A stretch of DNA of 42,551 nucleotides from Chloroflexota bacterium (GTDB lineage Bacteria > Chloroflexota > Anaerolineae > UBA4142): NCBI GenBank assembly GCA_016865935.1, contig VGOB01000014.1:1-42551 (forward strand), written 5' to 3'. Below the pieces are notes generated by a model. That model saw only the letters and a program-made list of their open reading frames with translations, was not told the origin of the DNA and ran no database searches. A program made the translations under genes and the position numbers. Shown piece after piece: positions 42,062-42,551 of this stretch; positions within the stretch are counted from its first letter, which is position 1, and every line of letters begins with the position of its first letter.

Positions 42062-42551
42062 CTACCGGTTCTGGTCGCCCGTGTTGATCGTGCTCCCGCG
42101 CACGCTGCCGCCAATCGCAACGGCGCGCTCACCCGACGCGATGACCGTGTTGCCGCGTGGCGCGTTCTGCTTCAGCCATTCGGCAACCTGGGTCGCCAAC
42201 GCGCCGTCCTCTTTGAGCAAGTCTTCGAGTTCCAATTCCAAGTTACCGCGCGCGCGGGGATCGTCCTGGCGCGCGATGACCTTTTGCACCGCTTCTTTGG
42301 CGGATGGCTTGGCATCCACTTTGGGTTGTAATTTGCTCCACAACGACTTGACGCGCTCCCACGTTCCCGCCGCCATCAACTCGCCCGCGCCGTCCACCAC
42401 CCCATCACCCAGTTTGCCAAGATACGGCAACAGCGGAATGAGTAGGGGTGTGAGTTGTTTGACTAGTTCCGCAACGTCCATTTGCATCCTCCCCATCTGA
42501 CTGTGCAAATCCGCGACGACCTGGGTCGCGAGTTGATCTGGATTTTTGAAG
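42062..42551 (-). CDS. Small helical protein with C-terminal amyloid/RHIM-like motif (5' end possibly outside)
   Basis: The frame is open to the window edge (FKNPDQLATQVVADLHSQMG...), so the true start may lie outside; an ATG at 42481 with GGGGAGG upstream gives 139 residues. After a hydrophobic segment (LLIPLLPYLGKLG) come helices (WSKLQPKVDAKPSAKEAVQK; LELELEDLLKEDGALATQV). The end NTVIASGERAVAIGGSV, then RGSTINTGDQNR, resembles the G/N-rich amyloid-forming or RHIM-like tails of bacterial immune signalling pairs. The next gene in its direction is the decayed iron-sulfur gene, so its partner is not seen. Confidence 0.55.
   Translation of the reverse strand, partial: FKNPDQLATQVVADLHSQMGRMQMDVAELVKQLTPLLIPLLPYLGKLGDGVVDGAGELMAAGTWERVKSLWSKLQPKVDAKPSAKEAVQKVIARQDDPRARGNLELELEDLLKEDGALATQVAEWLKQNAPRGNTVIASGERAVAIGGSVRGSTINTGDQNR

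Overview
The window carries two unrelated halves that converge on an intergenic gap near 18.5-18.8 kb. Domain style (Tad pilus genes next to Ser/Thr kinases, FHA proteins, a PP2C phosphatase and Pro/Thr-rich surface linkers, plus interspersed palindromic repeats) suggests a member of the Chloroflexota, perhaps Anaerolineae. This is an inference from gene content only; there is no rRNA or marker gene in view, and no tRNA, rRNA or CRISPR array was recognised.

Left half (1-18467, almost all + strand): the distal part of a Tad/Flp pilus locus. It holds the end of a TadE-like protein, a TadG-like protein, a pilin-like protein of unknown role, two unrecognised genes, CpaB, a reversed A24 prepilin peptidase, a DegV-like protein and a CpaE/TadZ ATPase. 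It runs directly into a phospho-signalling block: a kinase with an FHA domain, a secreted-side vWA protein with two cytoplasmic FHA domains, a transmembrane kinase, and a transmembrane PP2C phosphatase carrying nearly the same predicted ectodomain as the kinase. A small lipoprotein and an Ig-repeat surface protein follow. The likely theme is phospho-regulated assembly or sensing by a surface appendage.

Right half (40815 down to 18842, all - strand): a tight nine-gene block that looks like a large, multi-component anti-phage system. In transcription order it holds an SNF2/DUF3883 helicase, a DUF3800 protein, an AIPR (abortive infection) protein, a DUF1156 adenine-type DNA methyltransferase, a deoxyribosyltransferase/TIR-like protein, a PD-(D/E)XK nuclease-like protein, a DUF499 ATPase, a membrane-anchored coiled-coil protein with C2H2-type zinc fingers, and a DUF1998-type DEAD/DEAH helicase. 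Several genes overlap by 4 bases or have gaps under 25 bases. A good sigma70-type promoter and a leader hairpin lie upstream of the first gene. It shares parts with DISARM (SNF2 helicase, methyltransferase, DUF1998 helicase) but not its full gene set. The DUF1156/DUF499 pair is known from defence islands; the particular combination here is the main candidate for an undescribed system.

The AIPR gene is broken by a 188-bp inverted-repeat element (MITE-like) with a 3-bp target duplication; removing 191 bases restores one 588-codon frame. Several other genes of the block carry short, repeat-like insertions that kept the frame.

Right edge (40816-42551): a mostly degraded accessory region with three 23-bp tandem repeats (possible IS21-type end), an orphan strong promoter, a deleted iron-sulfur protein gene and the end of a small protein with an amyloid/RHIM-like C-terminal motif.
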